64,000 nucleotides of DNA from Mangifera indica (lineage: Eukaryota > Streptophyta > Magnoliopsida > Sapindales > Anacardiaceae): positions 15,143,057-15,207,056 of the forward strand of contig NC_058143.1 of NCBI RefSeq assembly GCF_011075055.1. Reading direction: 5' to 3'. A program made the position numbers and the translations under genes. Positions within the stretch are counted from its first letter, which is position 1. Every line of letters starts with the position of its first letter. Below the pieces are notes generated by a model. The model was not told where the DNA came from and did no database searches. It was given only the letters and a program-made list of their open reading frames with translations. Of this stretch, positions 36,221 through 48,849 are shown one piece after another.

Positions 36221-36607
36221 TTAAAGTACAAATCTATACAATACAAAATCTAGAGGTACCTAACTACTTTCAACTGCTTTTCTTTTTCCCTTGAAAGTGT
36301 TCTGAACTCTTCTGTACTGGGTTAGAATTTCTTCTTTATTTCCTCATGCTGGCACTCTTATGTATTTCCTTTTTAAATGATAAAATAAATTTATGTTTAC
36401 TTAAAGTGACTTGCTTTAATGGATTGATCTCTAAACTTAATTTCATTTGCATTTATCTTCAGATGGAAATTAATAAGATTGCACCATATATAATAAGCTT
36501 GGGGCCCATTCAGCTCTTGGACTAGCCCATTGACGGTGACAGCCAGTCCAGGCCCGAGGGACAGCCAATCCATGTCTTGGTTATTAGGGCTAGACTTTTT
36601 CCTTTTT
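36221..36607. other. 3' region of the SSL gene
   Basis: Likely 3' untranslated region and spacer. An aaatgataaaataaa stretch near 36376 could contain a polyadenylation signal. No gene is visible. Confidence 0.45.
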
Positions 36608-36970
36608 CAAAACTATGTGTATTTATTTTAGGTACACAAATATGTATATATTTATATATGTTATTATATGATTAAGTGATTTTAAATTAAAAATAAAACA
36701 ATATCCAATTATGTGATAATACGTATAAATGTTTACATATTTAAAATATAATAATAAAGTAATTAAATATACCAGTGTTGTTCCATTCAAAAACATTTTT
36801 AAAAATTTTATTAACATATATTTAATAGTAAAAGAATAAAATAAAATTATGTATATTTATTTTAAGTATATAAATAAATATATATTTGATATGTAGTCTA
36901 AAATAATTAAATAATTTTGAATTAAAAATAAAATAACATTTATTCATGTGATGACGTAAATGTAAAATTA
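36608..36970. repeat. Two adjacent AT-rich MITE copies (family T)
   Basis: Copy 3 (about 36608-36765) and copy 4 (about 36838-36970) lie close together in the same orientation. Each has the core gattttaaattaaaaataaa or its variant and an atgtgat(g/a)a block. The ends pair imperfectly (tgtgtatttattttaggtac in copy 3, tgtatatttattttaagtat in copy 4). Confidence 0.65.
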
Positions 36971-37797
36971 ATCATAGGATTATCCGTTAAGGTAAAATAC
37001 CATTTAATCTTAGCTATTAACCTGCAGCCAGTTGGTATTAACATGCAATAAAGTACAGAACTAGTAAAAGATCCTACATAAAATCAATCCCAGAAAACAA
37101 CAATCTCAGATGTCTTATAATAAATCAAAACAAACATCCTCATAATTTGAGTACACATCATGGAACTCCAAATAAAGCATGAATTAAATCAAATGTAAAT
37201 CCAACAAATAATCAAGTTGTGAGTTCACCTCTCTCTCAAGTTACTCGGCATTGATCGATTGTCTCGTCGTTGTCATACGTCGTCTCTCACCTACAAAATC
37301 AAGAGAAAAAAGTGAGTGATAAATATCCGATAAACAAAGGTATTTATTATATAATATTTAAATATAACGTTTCATTTTTCATTCTCTATCTCATATTTAA
37401 AGATGAAAATAATAATTTGAAGTTCAAAATTCAAAATTAACCTGATTCTTTGAACCGTACAATATTTATTAGAGTGGTGAAAAATACAAGAAAATAAAAA
37501 AATATATAAATATTCACAAAAATAGATATCATTCAAAAACAATTATAAAAGAAAATCCAACGAAATCTAAAACATGTTACACGTGTTTAAAAATTTTCAA
37601 TATTATTAATGAATATTCTTAAAAAATGAAAATTATATATTAATTTTATAAATGAATTAGACATTTGTTGTTTATTTATTTATTTTATTGCGTTGATATT
37701 TCATCTGACTGGGCTGCTTAAAATATGGGCAAATCCGTGTTGACAGACCTTGGTCTTTCTTTGAAGCTGTTTGTGAGAACCCTAGTATCTTAACACA
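36971..37797. other. Promoter-side spacer of eL30
   Basis: AT-rich, no open frame supported. The last 100 bases before the eL30 ATG are pyrimidine-rich in part (ggtctttctttgaagctg, then gagaaccctagtatct). They include an accctag word close to the telo-box-like elements often found near ribosomal protein genes. Confidence 0.45.
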
Positions 37798-39081
37798 ATG
37801 GTGGCCGCCAAGAAGACTGTAACTCATCTCCTTCTCTGTCTCTCTTAGTTTTTCTTTGTTCTTTTTCAATCTTAATGTAAGAGGAGAAATAGGTTGATAT
37901 TGGCTAACTCTTGCAGAAGAAGTCCCATGAGAGCATCAACAGCAGGCTTGCTCTTGTCATGAAGAGTGGCAAGTACACTTTGGGATACAAAACTGTGCTT
38001 GACACCTTAAGAAGCTCTAAAGGTAACCCATCCTATTAACTTTCTTTATTTTTTGATTTTTCTTATGTATTGATGATTATATTATTTCTGAATTTTTTAG
38101 CTTCTTCATGAACTAAGATGACTCTTAGCTATGGACCCAGAAAAATAATTGTGTTTTAGTCGTTGGGTTCTGACTGGATCTAGTCTTTCTTATGGGAATA
38201 TTTCATTTCTTGACGATTTGTTAGATGAACCTTTTTTTTTTTTTTGGTTGCAGCGAAACTGGTTATCATTGCCAACAACTGCCCTCCTCTTCGGAAGTCT
38301 GAGATAGAATACTATGCAATGTTGGCTAAGGTTGGGGTTCACCACTACAACGGGAGTAAGTTTTTTAATCTTCTAATTGTATCTGTTCTTGGGCTCCCTT
38401 TTTACTTTCCTGTTATTTTTGGCTGTTTAAGTTTTTACTTTGACGTACAAGTCATTGATTATACTAGTAAACTGTAATTAGATGGGATGAACTGTTATGT
38501 AGAATAGATGGATTTGATCATTTTTTCCTGATTCTATGGATTAGATTTGGGTTTCTTTCAGACAATAGAGTGTTACTGCTGTGTTCCATTTTTATTACTA
38601 ATGGATAATTGCCAAATGCTGAGCTAATTCGTTTCTGATTCCATAAGTTAATGCAATGTATTATCATATTGCTGTATATTATCTTTTTGTAAGAAGCAAA
38701 ATATGCATGATTGGATTGCAATTATCAAGTTTACTGATAGTAAAATTTTGTTACTTTTGGGTCCAATAGCAGATGACTAGCCTTTTTTATCCCTTCGGTG
38801 TGATTGCTTATATTATTTTAGTTTCTGATTTGGATTCTGGAAACATTTTCCTTATAGAATTATTTCTTTTGTTATGTCAGACAATGTAGATTTGGGGACT
38901 GCTTGTGGAAAATATTTCAGAGTTTGCTGCCTCAGCATCATTGATGCAGGTATGTGAAAACTGTGTTCTCTTTCCTGTTAAATTCTTCTAGAGTAACTTA
39001 TAATGCATAACTCCATTGTGGCGATCTTCTGTTTCTTCAGGTGACTCGGATATCATCAAGAGCATGCCTTCTGAGCACTAA
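37798..39081 (+). CDS. RPL30: 60S ribosomal protein eL30
   Basis: Five exons (37798-37818, 37917-38022, 38254-38355, 38881-38949, 39041-39081) encode exactly 112 residues, the standard plant eL30 length. The first exon has only seven codons (MVAAKKT). Conserved blocks are [61 protein letters not shown] and the C-terminal [15 protein letters not shown]. eL30 is a component of the large cytosolic ribosomal subunit that binds kink-turn RNA. All introns are GT-AG. The start is fixed by family length. No frame damage is seen, so it should be functional. Confidence 0.97.
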
Positions 39082-40044
39082 TGAGTGAACAATGAACAAT
39101 ATCATATCCATCGAGGAATTGGTCAAAATTTTCACCAACTTTTCCTTTTTACAAGCTTTGTTTGTTCACTAGGACTATGTAGATCTATTACTCAGAAACT
39201 GCCTTCTGTGCATTTTTGTTGAGACATAATCTGCTATGCTGTGTACTAGACTTTTTGTGAGTTTCAAGTTGATTGCTTTAAAAACTTGGCATTCTCTAGT
39301 GTGGTAGTGAAGTTACCCTGTCCATTAAGAAGGGTTTAGGTTTGCTTAATTATAGAATGCCTAATTGGCGTGCAGCTTATTTCTTGATATTATGATGCGG
39401 TATGGTAGTGGAACATTCATAAACTCTAATCATCCTAAACAGTGATTTGAAAATTTTTAAAGATTTTTATAAATGAAAAGCAGCTCTGAAACTGTGTAGA
39501 AAGAGAGAAATGGGCGAAAGCCTAGTAGCTGGAGAAAAATTATTGTTAATAGAGAATTCCAAATGGGTTAGCATGAGAGCTCATACTAGCATAAGCATCG
39601 AGTAAAAATCAATTTGATTAAAACATCAGGGCTCATTTGTTTGCTTCTTTCTTTCTTTTTTTTTTTTTTTGGCATAATATATATTGGCAAGAGAAATACT
39701 TGTATATGGTAGTCGTACGACTTTGTTAGACATATCAAAGGGGTTCGGTTGGTTTGTGGCACAGCCCAAGTCCTTTTTTATTGGCATGGTGCATAGGGTA
39801 TGACATGCAAAATTGCATGTTGTGCTAAGCTTTTTGGCCGTGTAGGTTGTCAATTCGGTATAATCCGAAAAAAAATAATAAATAATCAAAAATTTTAAAT
39901 AGTGGATTGACTTGCAAAAGCATGAAAGCTATATCATGGAACAGTATGACCTACGGCCGTAGTGGGTTATATCGTATTTGGTTTGACACAACACATTGTG
40001 TGTGCATCTCGATAAGGTGATGCGATGCAATTATTCTATTAAAC

Positions 40045-40190
40045 AATAAATTATGAGTATAATTTTATATATAAATAATAATATGTTATCGTGTAATTGA
40101 GTATTGTATTTCTAATTTAAAATTATTCAATTATATAGTGATATCTTGTTATTTGTGTACATTATTTACGCATATATAACTGTTCATAAA
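40045..40190. repeat. AT-rich MITE (family T), copy 5
   Basis: Begins tataattttatatataaata and contains atttctaatttaaaattatt and tcaattatatagtgat, the family core in reverse orientation. Diverged. Confidence 0.5.
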
Positions 40191-42484
40191 ATAGTGACAT
40201 ATCCTATCATATGCCAAAATTTTTCTTTCATCAACTTATTGGCATAATTGATCTAAAACAACCCTTTGAATTGTATATATCTTTGGATGGCTTCACCTAG
40301 TAAATATATTTACAAAATACCCAACAAACAAATTCATGTACGACTCATAATATTTCTAAAATTTTGCTGCGTAGTGTAATAAGAAAATGGGCTTCTGAAC
40401 ACTGAGCACGGGTTATGACCATGATTACTTGCCCAATAGCCAGGTCTTTGATCTTTTATGGCCCAAATTTATACTAGAAGGGAGTTAGACTTTCATATGT
40501 TGCCCCCTTTAGATAGTGTTGGATTTGATTTTTAAATTATTGGAGTTGAAATTAAATTAGTTGAATTTGAGTTATTTAAAATAGAATATAAAATTAAATT
40601 ATTTTTTATTCAAGTTTAAGTTTTAATTCGTCAATCTCGAATTGATTTTAAATTGTTTTTTTCGAATTTAAGTTAATGTTGAATTAGTGTTCCGTTTAGC
40701 TTTTTAATGTGCTACGTTCCAGGGCATATCACCTTGGTTAGCTTTTTAGATTGTGCTTAATATTTTTGCTGATTGTCTTGACCTCCTTGTTAGTCTCCAG
40801 TATGGAAATTGTAATGAGTCTAATCGCTGAATCAATCTAACCATGGAATCATTTGTACACCTTCTTTCTCCTTTCTCCTTGAGGTCCCAAAAAACCCTCA
40901 TTTTAAACAAAGTAGAAGGAATCATCATGAATCCCTAGTTGCTGTTGGCCCAAAAACACCCTGTAAAATCCCGATACTTGATTTTCTGAAGATCAAAAGC
41001 ATGATTTTGTGGGCTATAAGAACAACCTTTAATGATGGAACAAACCAAACATCATTTTCTTAGATTTGATGCACCAAATTCTCATATTGTTTAATCAAGG
41101 GTGTCAAAAGACAACAGGCAGGAATCATTTTGAAAGTTGTAAAATAATCTATTTTCAGTTTACAAATAGTTCCAAATTTTTCAGAAGATATTACTCTATA
41201 TAGAAGGGATCATAAAAAGAGTGTGATAATGTGTATTTTATGAAGTTAATGGTTTTGGGAATCTTGGAAAGGAAAGGACAAGTTTTCACAGGTCCCCAGT
41301 TTGATGTTGGAGATCAAGAAGATGATAGGTTCAATAACAATTTGACCCCGAATCTTTTGTGAAACGAATTTGCTCCCTTAGTTTCGGAAACATCCCATGT
41401 TACCCCCAAAGTTAGTCTCATCCATCCCATTTTCTATTTGGCAAGCTTTAAGAAGAGTAAATGATTTTAAAATTAATCAAATTTTTATGGAAAATAAAAA
41501 TTAAAAAATCTTCAGATATAACAAAATTAATCCTTAGAGTTCTTAAAAATCATAAAACAGACCATTCAAATGTGAGTTTTTTTTTTTTTTGGTTTCAATT
41601 CTTGATGCTTTTGGATTATTAGTCTGTGTAATCTAAGGAAAAATGATTTAGTTGCATTTTAGTAGAAAGATTTTCATGTTTGCATTAGGTTGCGTCTTCT
41701 GTGTATAATATTTTAAATATGAGATGAACTAACAAAATAAACATTTCTTTGAAAAATTTCGGATAATGTTTTCTTTTTTGTAACAAAAAAACTTTACTTA
41801 AGTCGAATCACTCTTTCTAAACTGAAACGATCATACTAAACAGATAAAATCTTGAGTTCAGTAACAAGTTTTGCATTAACTACACTTAGTAAATTAAAAG
41901 TCTAATATTAAAATACTGTTAAATGAGATTTAAACTTTTGTTTTCATGTTTAAAATCTTACTCTTTTGTTACTCAAGTTACCATTTAGGGGCAATTTGGA
42001 ATAATGTTGGGTGTTTGTGAGAGCAGAAGGAGATTAGGGGACGAAGATACCAATCATGTTAATTTCCCAAAAGAAAAACAAAGAGAATAAAAAGAGGGTG
42101 TAGAAAGTAAGCTATATGTGAATGTGGGATTTAAAATTTGCTGTAAAGGACACAGCAAATCTGGGCAAATCCCTGGTGTTTGGTTGGAGATCTTTCAAAA
42201 ATAATTACAACCAAACTCTCACATTTATGCAATCCAAAAGCCATTGAAGGTTTAATATTTGGTTGAAGAATAAAGCAAGAAGATGCATCATTTGACTTGG
42301 ACCCAACAAACAATGCCAACTAAACTTTGCTGGAAGACAAGGATCTACATTAATTGTCCAACTATTTCTGTCTTTTGAGAATGCTTTTGTTTAACTTTTA
42401 CCCCCCCTATTAGTAAGACTAAGAGACAAAAATTTTGTAAGAAATTTTACATGGAAACTAGGAAAGTAGAATGTATTTTAGAAA

Positions 42485-42640
42485 CAAATAAAATTATGTA
42501 CGTAATTAATAATGTGATATTATATGATTGAATATTAATTTATTTTTAATTTAAAATTACCTAATTATAAAATAATATATTATTTTTTATATAAAATTAT
42601 ATTTATTATTTATATAGATAATATTACTCTTTTTAGAAAT
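42485..42640. repeat. AT-rich MITE (family T), copy 6
   Basis: Begins aaaattatgtacgtaattaa and holds tttatttttaatttaaaatt and the ataaaattatatttattatt end. It is the same family in reverse orientation. Confidence 0.55.
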
Positions 42641-43306
42641 ATGTGTCGGTGACAAAGACTAACAATATTAGTATATGTTATCATCGCCTAGTGTTCACTT
42701 TTGTTAGTAATGTCTGTTAAATGAAAAGGCGTAAAAGTTATTTTACATAGATTTTTATACTTTTATTCTTTCTATTTTCACTTTGCGAATGTTTTTTCTT
42801 TCTTTATTTTTATTTTTCCTTTTTTAAAGTTTAGGGCTCACTATAATTTTTTTAAATGGTAAACATGTTAATAAGATTTTTAGAGGTCTTTGGAAATTTA
42901 AAATAAATTCAATGTAGAATTTCAAAAATACCCTTTATGGTTTTAAAAGATAATTACACTCCCAAAGAACTAAAGAAATCTAATATTTAAAGTTGATCAG
43001 AGTTTCAATTTTTTTAAGAGTATAAATTTTTGAATTGATAAAAATATATTAGTAATTTAAATTTATACTAAGTATTAATAACAGTATTTCGTAACTATAA
43101 TATAAGGTAAAACAATCAGTTTTAAGAAAATCGAACAGAATTTATTAATGAAATAGATGATAAGTGGAAATTTAGTTTTTTGAAACTTAAAAAATAAAAA
43201 ATTTGTTATTCCATTAAACCTTAGGTAAGGAATAGTGATTTGACCTTTATATTTTGAGAATATTAAAAGTATACTTTCCACATGGAAAAGAAGAACTCTT
43301 TATGCC

Positions 43307-44220
43307 CACAGAGTCATGAGATTTCGGAGAAAAGAAGTTAAATTCTCACCACAAGGCAAGAATATTGGAGGAGAAGGGTGGGTGTCAAAGTAGAGTACAA
43401 TACTCATGATCGGTTGTAATAATATTTGTCAAAAGTTTGTTATGGTTCTAAATTATGTGGAAATGTAAATATTTGGGTTACTATTAGATTTACCGCATGA
43501 AATTTCATGATTTTGTTTTGTTAAAGGTAGAAGGCCAAAAGACTTGTTCTAACCTAATGTATAGTCAAATCTTAAAGTGATCTTCTTCAATTTTTTAAAA
43601 TTTAAACATTTACCTATGAGTAAACTTTGGTTAAAAAATTCAGTTAAAATTAAAAGTAAAACTATTATTTAACAAAAAAAAATTTAAGAACATAAAATTC
43701 ATTATATTTTCTTTTATTAGTTTTAAAAACTAATATTGTATCCCTACTTAAGTTTTCAAACTTTGAAAAGTAATATTCTCCCCCACAAAACTTAGGGTTT
43801 TTTTTCCCTCCACTTTGATCACTATTAATGATGCTATCAACTTTACTCCATAGAGAAAAGTTTGATCATCTTTTCTTAAATCATGACATCTTCTGAACGA
43901 CGAAGGTTTCATTATCCAAATGATGTCTTTGTCAGACAAACAAGATGTTGATACATGACTTTTTATTTGAAGGAAGAGCATCTAAGCGATTCGTTTGGAT
44001 TTTCACAAAGTCATGAGATTTCAAAGAAAATAAGTTAAATTTTCACAAGACAAAAGCATCGAGGGAGAAAGATGGGCGTGAGAGTAGAATACTCATGATA
44101 GGTTGTAATATTTACCAAAAGTTTGGTATCGCTCTCGCTCTTGATTATGTGGAAACCTAAATACTTGGGTTATTGTAAATTTACCGCATGAAATTTCATT
44201 ATTTTGTTTTGTTAAAGGTA
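43307..44220. repeat. Direct duplication of about 220 bp flanking a truncated foldback element
   Basis: Unit 1 (43307-43529) and unit 2 (44004-44220) share caca(g/a)agtcatgagatttc at the start and gttttgttaaaggta at the end, with matching blocks such as tttaccgcatgaaatttcat. They differ at roughly a tenth to a fifth of positions by eye. Between them lies a family G left half starting GGCCAAAAGACTTGTTC at 43533 and losing its right end at the junction with unit 2. Confidence 0.85.
43533..44003. mobile_element. Mutator-like foldback element (family G), copy E, right end missing
   Basis: It has a good left end and left arm (cctaatgtatag, then cccacaaaacttagggtttt) and an interior with gacgaaggtttcatt. 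No complementary right arm or GGCC end follows before unit 2 of the duplication. It is a truncated copy. Confidence 0.7.
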
Positions 44221-44817
44221 AGAAGCTTTTCCTCCCAAAATATAAGCAAAATTAACTGTCATGATCTGAAGCACCGTTTTCATAATTTATTCTTCGGGGT
44301 CCAACATGACAGATCAATAATTAATTTAAATAAATAAAATATCCCCACCCAACAAGCAGCTTGCACATGCCTTGTCACTTTGTTAATGGATCTTTTTGCC
44401 CTCCTCAACCATTCACATGATTTATAAACTACACAAACCTATATTTTTTATAATTTAACTTAAAGCTTACAGATACTGCAGAGATTCTTATCATTATTAA
44501 CACTAATGAAGGGGAACAAAAGTACCCATGACAGCTAGAATAATATTAAATAATAATAAAAGACAAGCCATAGAAGACAATAAACAAAGTTACAGATGGG
44601 AGAAGACTTATGAACATGTTCTATTTTTATTGCTTCTCAGAAAAATTAACATATTAATTCCACCCCATCTTCATCTTCATCTTCATCTATTCTAATATAT
44701 AAAAATAAAACCATGGCATCGTCAACACATTCAAACGTCCTGCTGGAACCCTCTCAAGCCGGTTGGTTTGCCTTGCGTTTGAATTATCAGCTTTTTCGAA
44801 AAATATAACATTTGTTT

Positions 44818-46371
44818 TCAGCTTCTATTCTTGCACTTCTCGACTGCTCTTGGAGCTGCGCATGTAATAAGAAAATGTTACTAACAGAAACAAGTTTAAA
44901 GTTACCATAAAGAGTATGCAAATGTCTATAATTACCAAGTCCAATGGCCTCGGACCCTTTCATTATCCTCAAGCGTTTGCATGAATCAACAAACATCCTG
45001 TTTGATCATATTAAATTGATCAGTTAACAGAAATTAAAATTTTGATATTAAGTTAAGACAATAAGGTAGAAGAAGAAGAAGAAACTTACTCCCATGGCAC
45101 ATCACCCACAAGCATCCAATCTCCATCTTTGTCTTCATAAGCGGGAACATACTCGGAGCCATTCAAAAGATCTATCAGCTTGCTCTCATTCATGAAATCC
45201 TTCATTCCTTGTGATCCACAGTTACCTATACATAAATTCAATTCATTACCCACTTGTCAAGATTAATCGCAGAAGTTTAATTTCAAATTAACTGAATGAT
45301 TAATTTTTTTTTTTACCTATGGTGAAGGAGCTGAACATTTTGCCAAGGGCATCAGAAAGTTCCTGGTAACTCTTGTACAATTTAAGGTCAACCTTTCGTA
45401 AATATGGGGCTCCATCCATGCTTACTTTAACAAAAGCTGCAACACCACTACTACTGCCGGCCTTATCACTTTCCTCACTGCTGCTCTTTTGGACGGCCAT
45501 GATGTTCTTTCTGAATGACCTCACGGGTGGCCAACCCACCACTTGTGTCCTGTATCACCATCCTCTTTTCAGATTATTTCATAATATATAAAAATTATGC
45601 CTACCTATTTTTTAATATATAAATAAATTTATAAATAATATATTAATAAATATTATCTTTTAAAATACTTAATTACAAAATTATATCTTATCTATTTATT
45701 CAGAAATGTATATATCATAAAAAAAAAAAAAAGAGTTTTTTTTTTTTTAAATTTCTTTGGTTGAGGAAAGTCCGTACATTTTTGTTGACGTGTACAGAAT
45801 GAAATGGCTAGAAAGCTACGGCCTAAAGTCACTGAAAAAGTAAAAGATTCCTTATGTTTTGTTCTTTTCCCCTTTCTTCCCGACAAGAAACCAAACCAAA
45901 GCCTCTTGAAACGATAAAAATATCTATTTTTTAATAATATTAATTAATTTGTTTTAGGGCCACTAACCTCACTGGTATGAACCCAAAATTTAAAAAATAA
46001 AAATTATTTCAGACTAACAATCTCCAAATCCGAAGTGAAAATCATCAATATAGCGTTAAGATTTATCATCTGCATCAACGTAATTAATGGATCAAATTTA
46101 AGCAACAGTTTTTTTTTCAAGGTTTCGATTTAATCCTAACTTACTTGGCCGGTGGCTTTGAAACACTGGTCTTCTCCTTCATCTTCTCCACAGCATCAAC
46201 ATCAATCACGACCGTCGCCGACGATGAATCCTTCGTCGACAAATTAAGCTTTAAGTCAACCTCCGTCTCCGAAAAGCCTCTCTTCCCACTGCTCTTAGCA
46301 ATCTCACTTTCGCCACCGCAGCCACCTCCCGGTAACCCTAACCGCAGCTCCGTTTCTTCAAAGTTAATCAT
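44818..46371 (-). CDS. IAA16: Aux/IAA auxin co-repressor, IAA16-like
   Basis: Five minus-strand exons (46371-46145, 45549-45317, 45225-45090, 44997-44936, 44855-44818) give 231 residues. Domain I has the EAR repression motif LRLGL (9-13), which recruits TOPLESS. Domain II has the degron VGWPPVRSF (80-88), where TIR1/AFB with auxin docks. The PB1 domain (III/IV) starts at about [19 protein letters not shown] and includes [19 protein letters not shown] and the [14 protein letters not shown] end. The MINFE start, GKRGFSE block, FTIGN(C)[13 protein letters not shown] insert and KCKNRS terminus place it in the IAA7/14/16/17 clade, closest to IAA16 as I recall that sequence. It is nuclear and represses ARF-driven transcription until auxin triggers its degradation. 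All key motifs are intact. The frame is open upstream of the chosen ATG but lacks another ATG, so 46371 is the start. Confidence 0.95.
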
Positions 46372-46570
46372 CTTGTTTAACAATCCCTCCTCAATTCTCC
46401 GACGTCGTGGCGAGAGTTTTGTCTGTTTGCAATCTACGACAGCGAGCACAAGCACAAGCACAAGCACAGCAATGTGGAGAGAAAAAATAGAGGCGTGGAT
46501 ATAACGAGGGAATAATATATGGTATTGATTTGTTGGGTAAAAGGCAGAATTTGGAGAGAGGATGTGAGGA

Positions 46571-46616
46571 CACGTGGATGGTGTGATTTAAGTTTGAAGC
46601 ATCGACGGTTTGTCGG
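46571..46616 (-). promoter_or_regulatory. G-box and TGTCGG auxin-response-type site upstream of IAA16
   Basis: CACGTG at 46571-46576 is a perfect G-box. TGTCGG at 46611-46616 is the high-affinity ARF-binding hexamer. Both lie 200-245 bases from the start codon. Aux/IAA genes are classically auxin-induced, so these are plausible control sites. They are assigned by sequence only, and six-base words occur by chance. Confidence 0.45.
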
Positions 46617-46986
46617 GAGAGTGATGTAATTGACGATGTAATATTTAGAATGATTGTGGTGAAGTGAGTGGGCAGACCAAGTTGGGGCTGTTTGGTTTTT
46701 TCTTTTTTTTTGGTTTTCCATTGGCTCCACCAGTTAATAATTGCTAATTTTTTTTGTTTTAATTAATTAATTAAATTTTAAATCATTTACGAGAATGTTT
46801 TTTTTTTTTTACCATTATTTTCGGTATTTTGGAGGATATGTTTATGTTGCTTTTATGGAAAAGCATGTCTAAGCGTGCTAAAAGGAAAAAACAGCAACAT
46901 TTTTATTGAGTTAAAGTGACTTCTTTTTCTCTTTGAAAAAACATGGATTAGTACCCTCTCCACCAACGTACTAATCTTTAATAGTG

Positions 46987-47753
46987 GGCCAACGGTCTTT
47001 TTCCCACCCAAGGTTTATTGAACTCTCAAATTTGTACCCACTAAATAATGAAATGTCAAACTCTCATCCCTGGCCTATTAAAATTAGTTAAATCAATTAC
47101 TTTTAGAAGTAAAATCATTAATTAACTAGTAATATATTAAAAATGATAAAATTGTATCCCATTTTTCTCCTTTAATTTAAAAAATTAATAATTTTTTTTA
47201 AGATTAAATTTTAAAAAGTTATATTTTTCCCCAACTAGGATTTCATTTCTCTAGCGAAATTCCTTTAACATTTTCTCCTTCTAGCGACTAGAGTTCCCTT
47301 TCTCCGAACCTTCCTCTTATCTAGCATCTTCATCGTCAATGAAGATACAAACAAAGATGAAATGTTTTCATTAGCAACAAAAACGTCGAAGGGTAGCTGG
47401 TCATGAATCTAGAGGAGATTACACTAATATGTGACCATCTACAGTAAGAAAAAAGAGGTCACAATTAGATTCCGATAGTCAAAGAATGATTGGTTGAAAA
47501 TGAAACCCTAAGAGGAAAATGTAAATTTTTAAAACTTAATTATAAGTGAAATTGTTAGTTTTTCAAACTAAAAAAAAAAATGATATAAACTTTTATATTT
47601 TTTAATATTAATTATTAAATAACGATTTCACCCCTAAAACTAACATATTTTGTTAATTTTAATAATTCATAAGTGAAAGTTTGACATTTCAATACTTAGT
47701 TTATACTACTCTGCGAATTCAACCAACCTTGAGTGAGAATAAGTCTTTTGGCC
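46987..47753. mobile_element. Mutator-like foldback element (family G), copy F
   Basis: 767 bp, left end GGCCAACGGTCTTTTTCCCA and right end AAGTCTTTTGGCC. The interior retains aaccctaagaggaaaatgta pairing with the left arm. Flanking bases show only a weak duplication (ctttaatag against ctttattaa if shifted by one or two bases), so the flanks have drifted or been rearranged. Confidence 0.8.
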
Positions 47754-48849
47754 TTTATTAATATACCATAAACTTGTTCCCATGTCAACATGTAATTTCA
47801 TATGTTTTCATAAAGTACTACAAATCCTTCCAAAGTATAACTATAATAATAATAAGCTTCTTTTAATGTATGGAGGAAGAGTTTATACATGTTTGAATTT
47901 ATATGTTGATAATTTTTATTATCCTATGTGACTTCCTTATCCAATATTATGGTGCATGAATGAGGTCAAATCTATTTGAATATTTATCACTAATATTTAA
48001 TACTTTATAGTAATTAATGGAAAACTACATTAAAAAAGATGGGGAACAAGAAATAAATTTGCTCTAAAACATGACTAGACATAGAAAGCAAGGATTGAAA
48101 AGGACTTCCCCTCTACTTGAAAACAAAACCCATCAAAGGTGTAAGGCCCATTGCCAGCCTGCCTGCCACCCAATCCACACTCACACATACATTTCCCTCG
48201 TGTGGATTTTGGCCCACTACTACAGAACTACCCTGTCGCCATCCTGATTAGCCCTACCCTACACGTGTGCTTCTGCAACCTCAGTCCCACCACGGCCTAC
48301 ATCCACCGTGACTCTCTCCTCCAATGTCAACCTCCCGCACGCATCACATTCATTATCGTGTGAAAAAGCATAAATTTAAATAATTTTTAATAATATTTTA
48401 AAATTAAATTTTAACTTATCTAATATAATAATTATGAATTTTATTATTAAATCAAAAGTTTTATTTAATATGATTAATTAAAACTCGATACGAAAAACCA
48501 ATAATTTTGTTATAGTAATACTATTTAAAAGGGTAAGATGGTGGGCTAATATATAAAAATGTCAAAATGAATGATTAATAATTTGTATTTTAGTTTGTCA
48601 CTTCCAAATTATTTGTGGTAATGGTGTCAATAATTTTACACGTAAGAAAGTAAGGCAGTGAGAGCTCCTTAAATTGCGATTTAAAGCAATCCTATCAAAC
48701 ATTTTGACAAGCAATAATAATAATAATAATAATAAATTATGATTTATTTATTTATTTATAAAGCAAGGATTAAATGTTTGGCAAACGAAACCTAGACGTG
48801 GGAATGTTGAAGGCACGAGTGGATTGTCTCCCTCCCAGCCGAACGAGAA

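Larger units (their letters stand above)
39082..43306. other. Long intergenic spacer after eL30
   Basis: About 4.2 kb without a supportable gene. It contains the eL30 3' region, AT-rich MITE copies near 40045-40190 and 42485-42640, an A/T-rich stretch of gaatttgagtt words near 40520-40690, and what looks like the right arm of a family G element ending with tagtgatttgacc at 43245. The frame at 40746-40928 (minus) is not convincing. The rest is unexplained. Confidence 0.5.

Noticed and set aside
40746..40928. Minus-strand frame with a segment faintly like a BAG domain helix (LIQRLDSLQ)
   Set aside because: The likeness covers about nine residues and does not continue. There is no neighbouring exon and no promoter evidence.
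46372..46467. Upstream in-frame extension of the IAA16-like protein (Leu/Val repeat)
   Set aside because: It contains no ATG and derives from a short tandem repeat in the leader. Family members start at MINFE.
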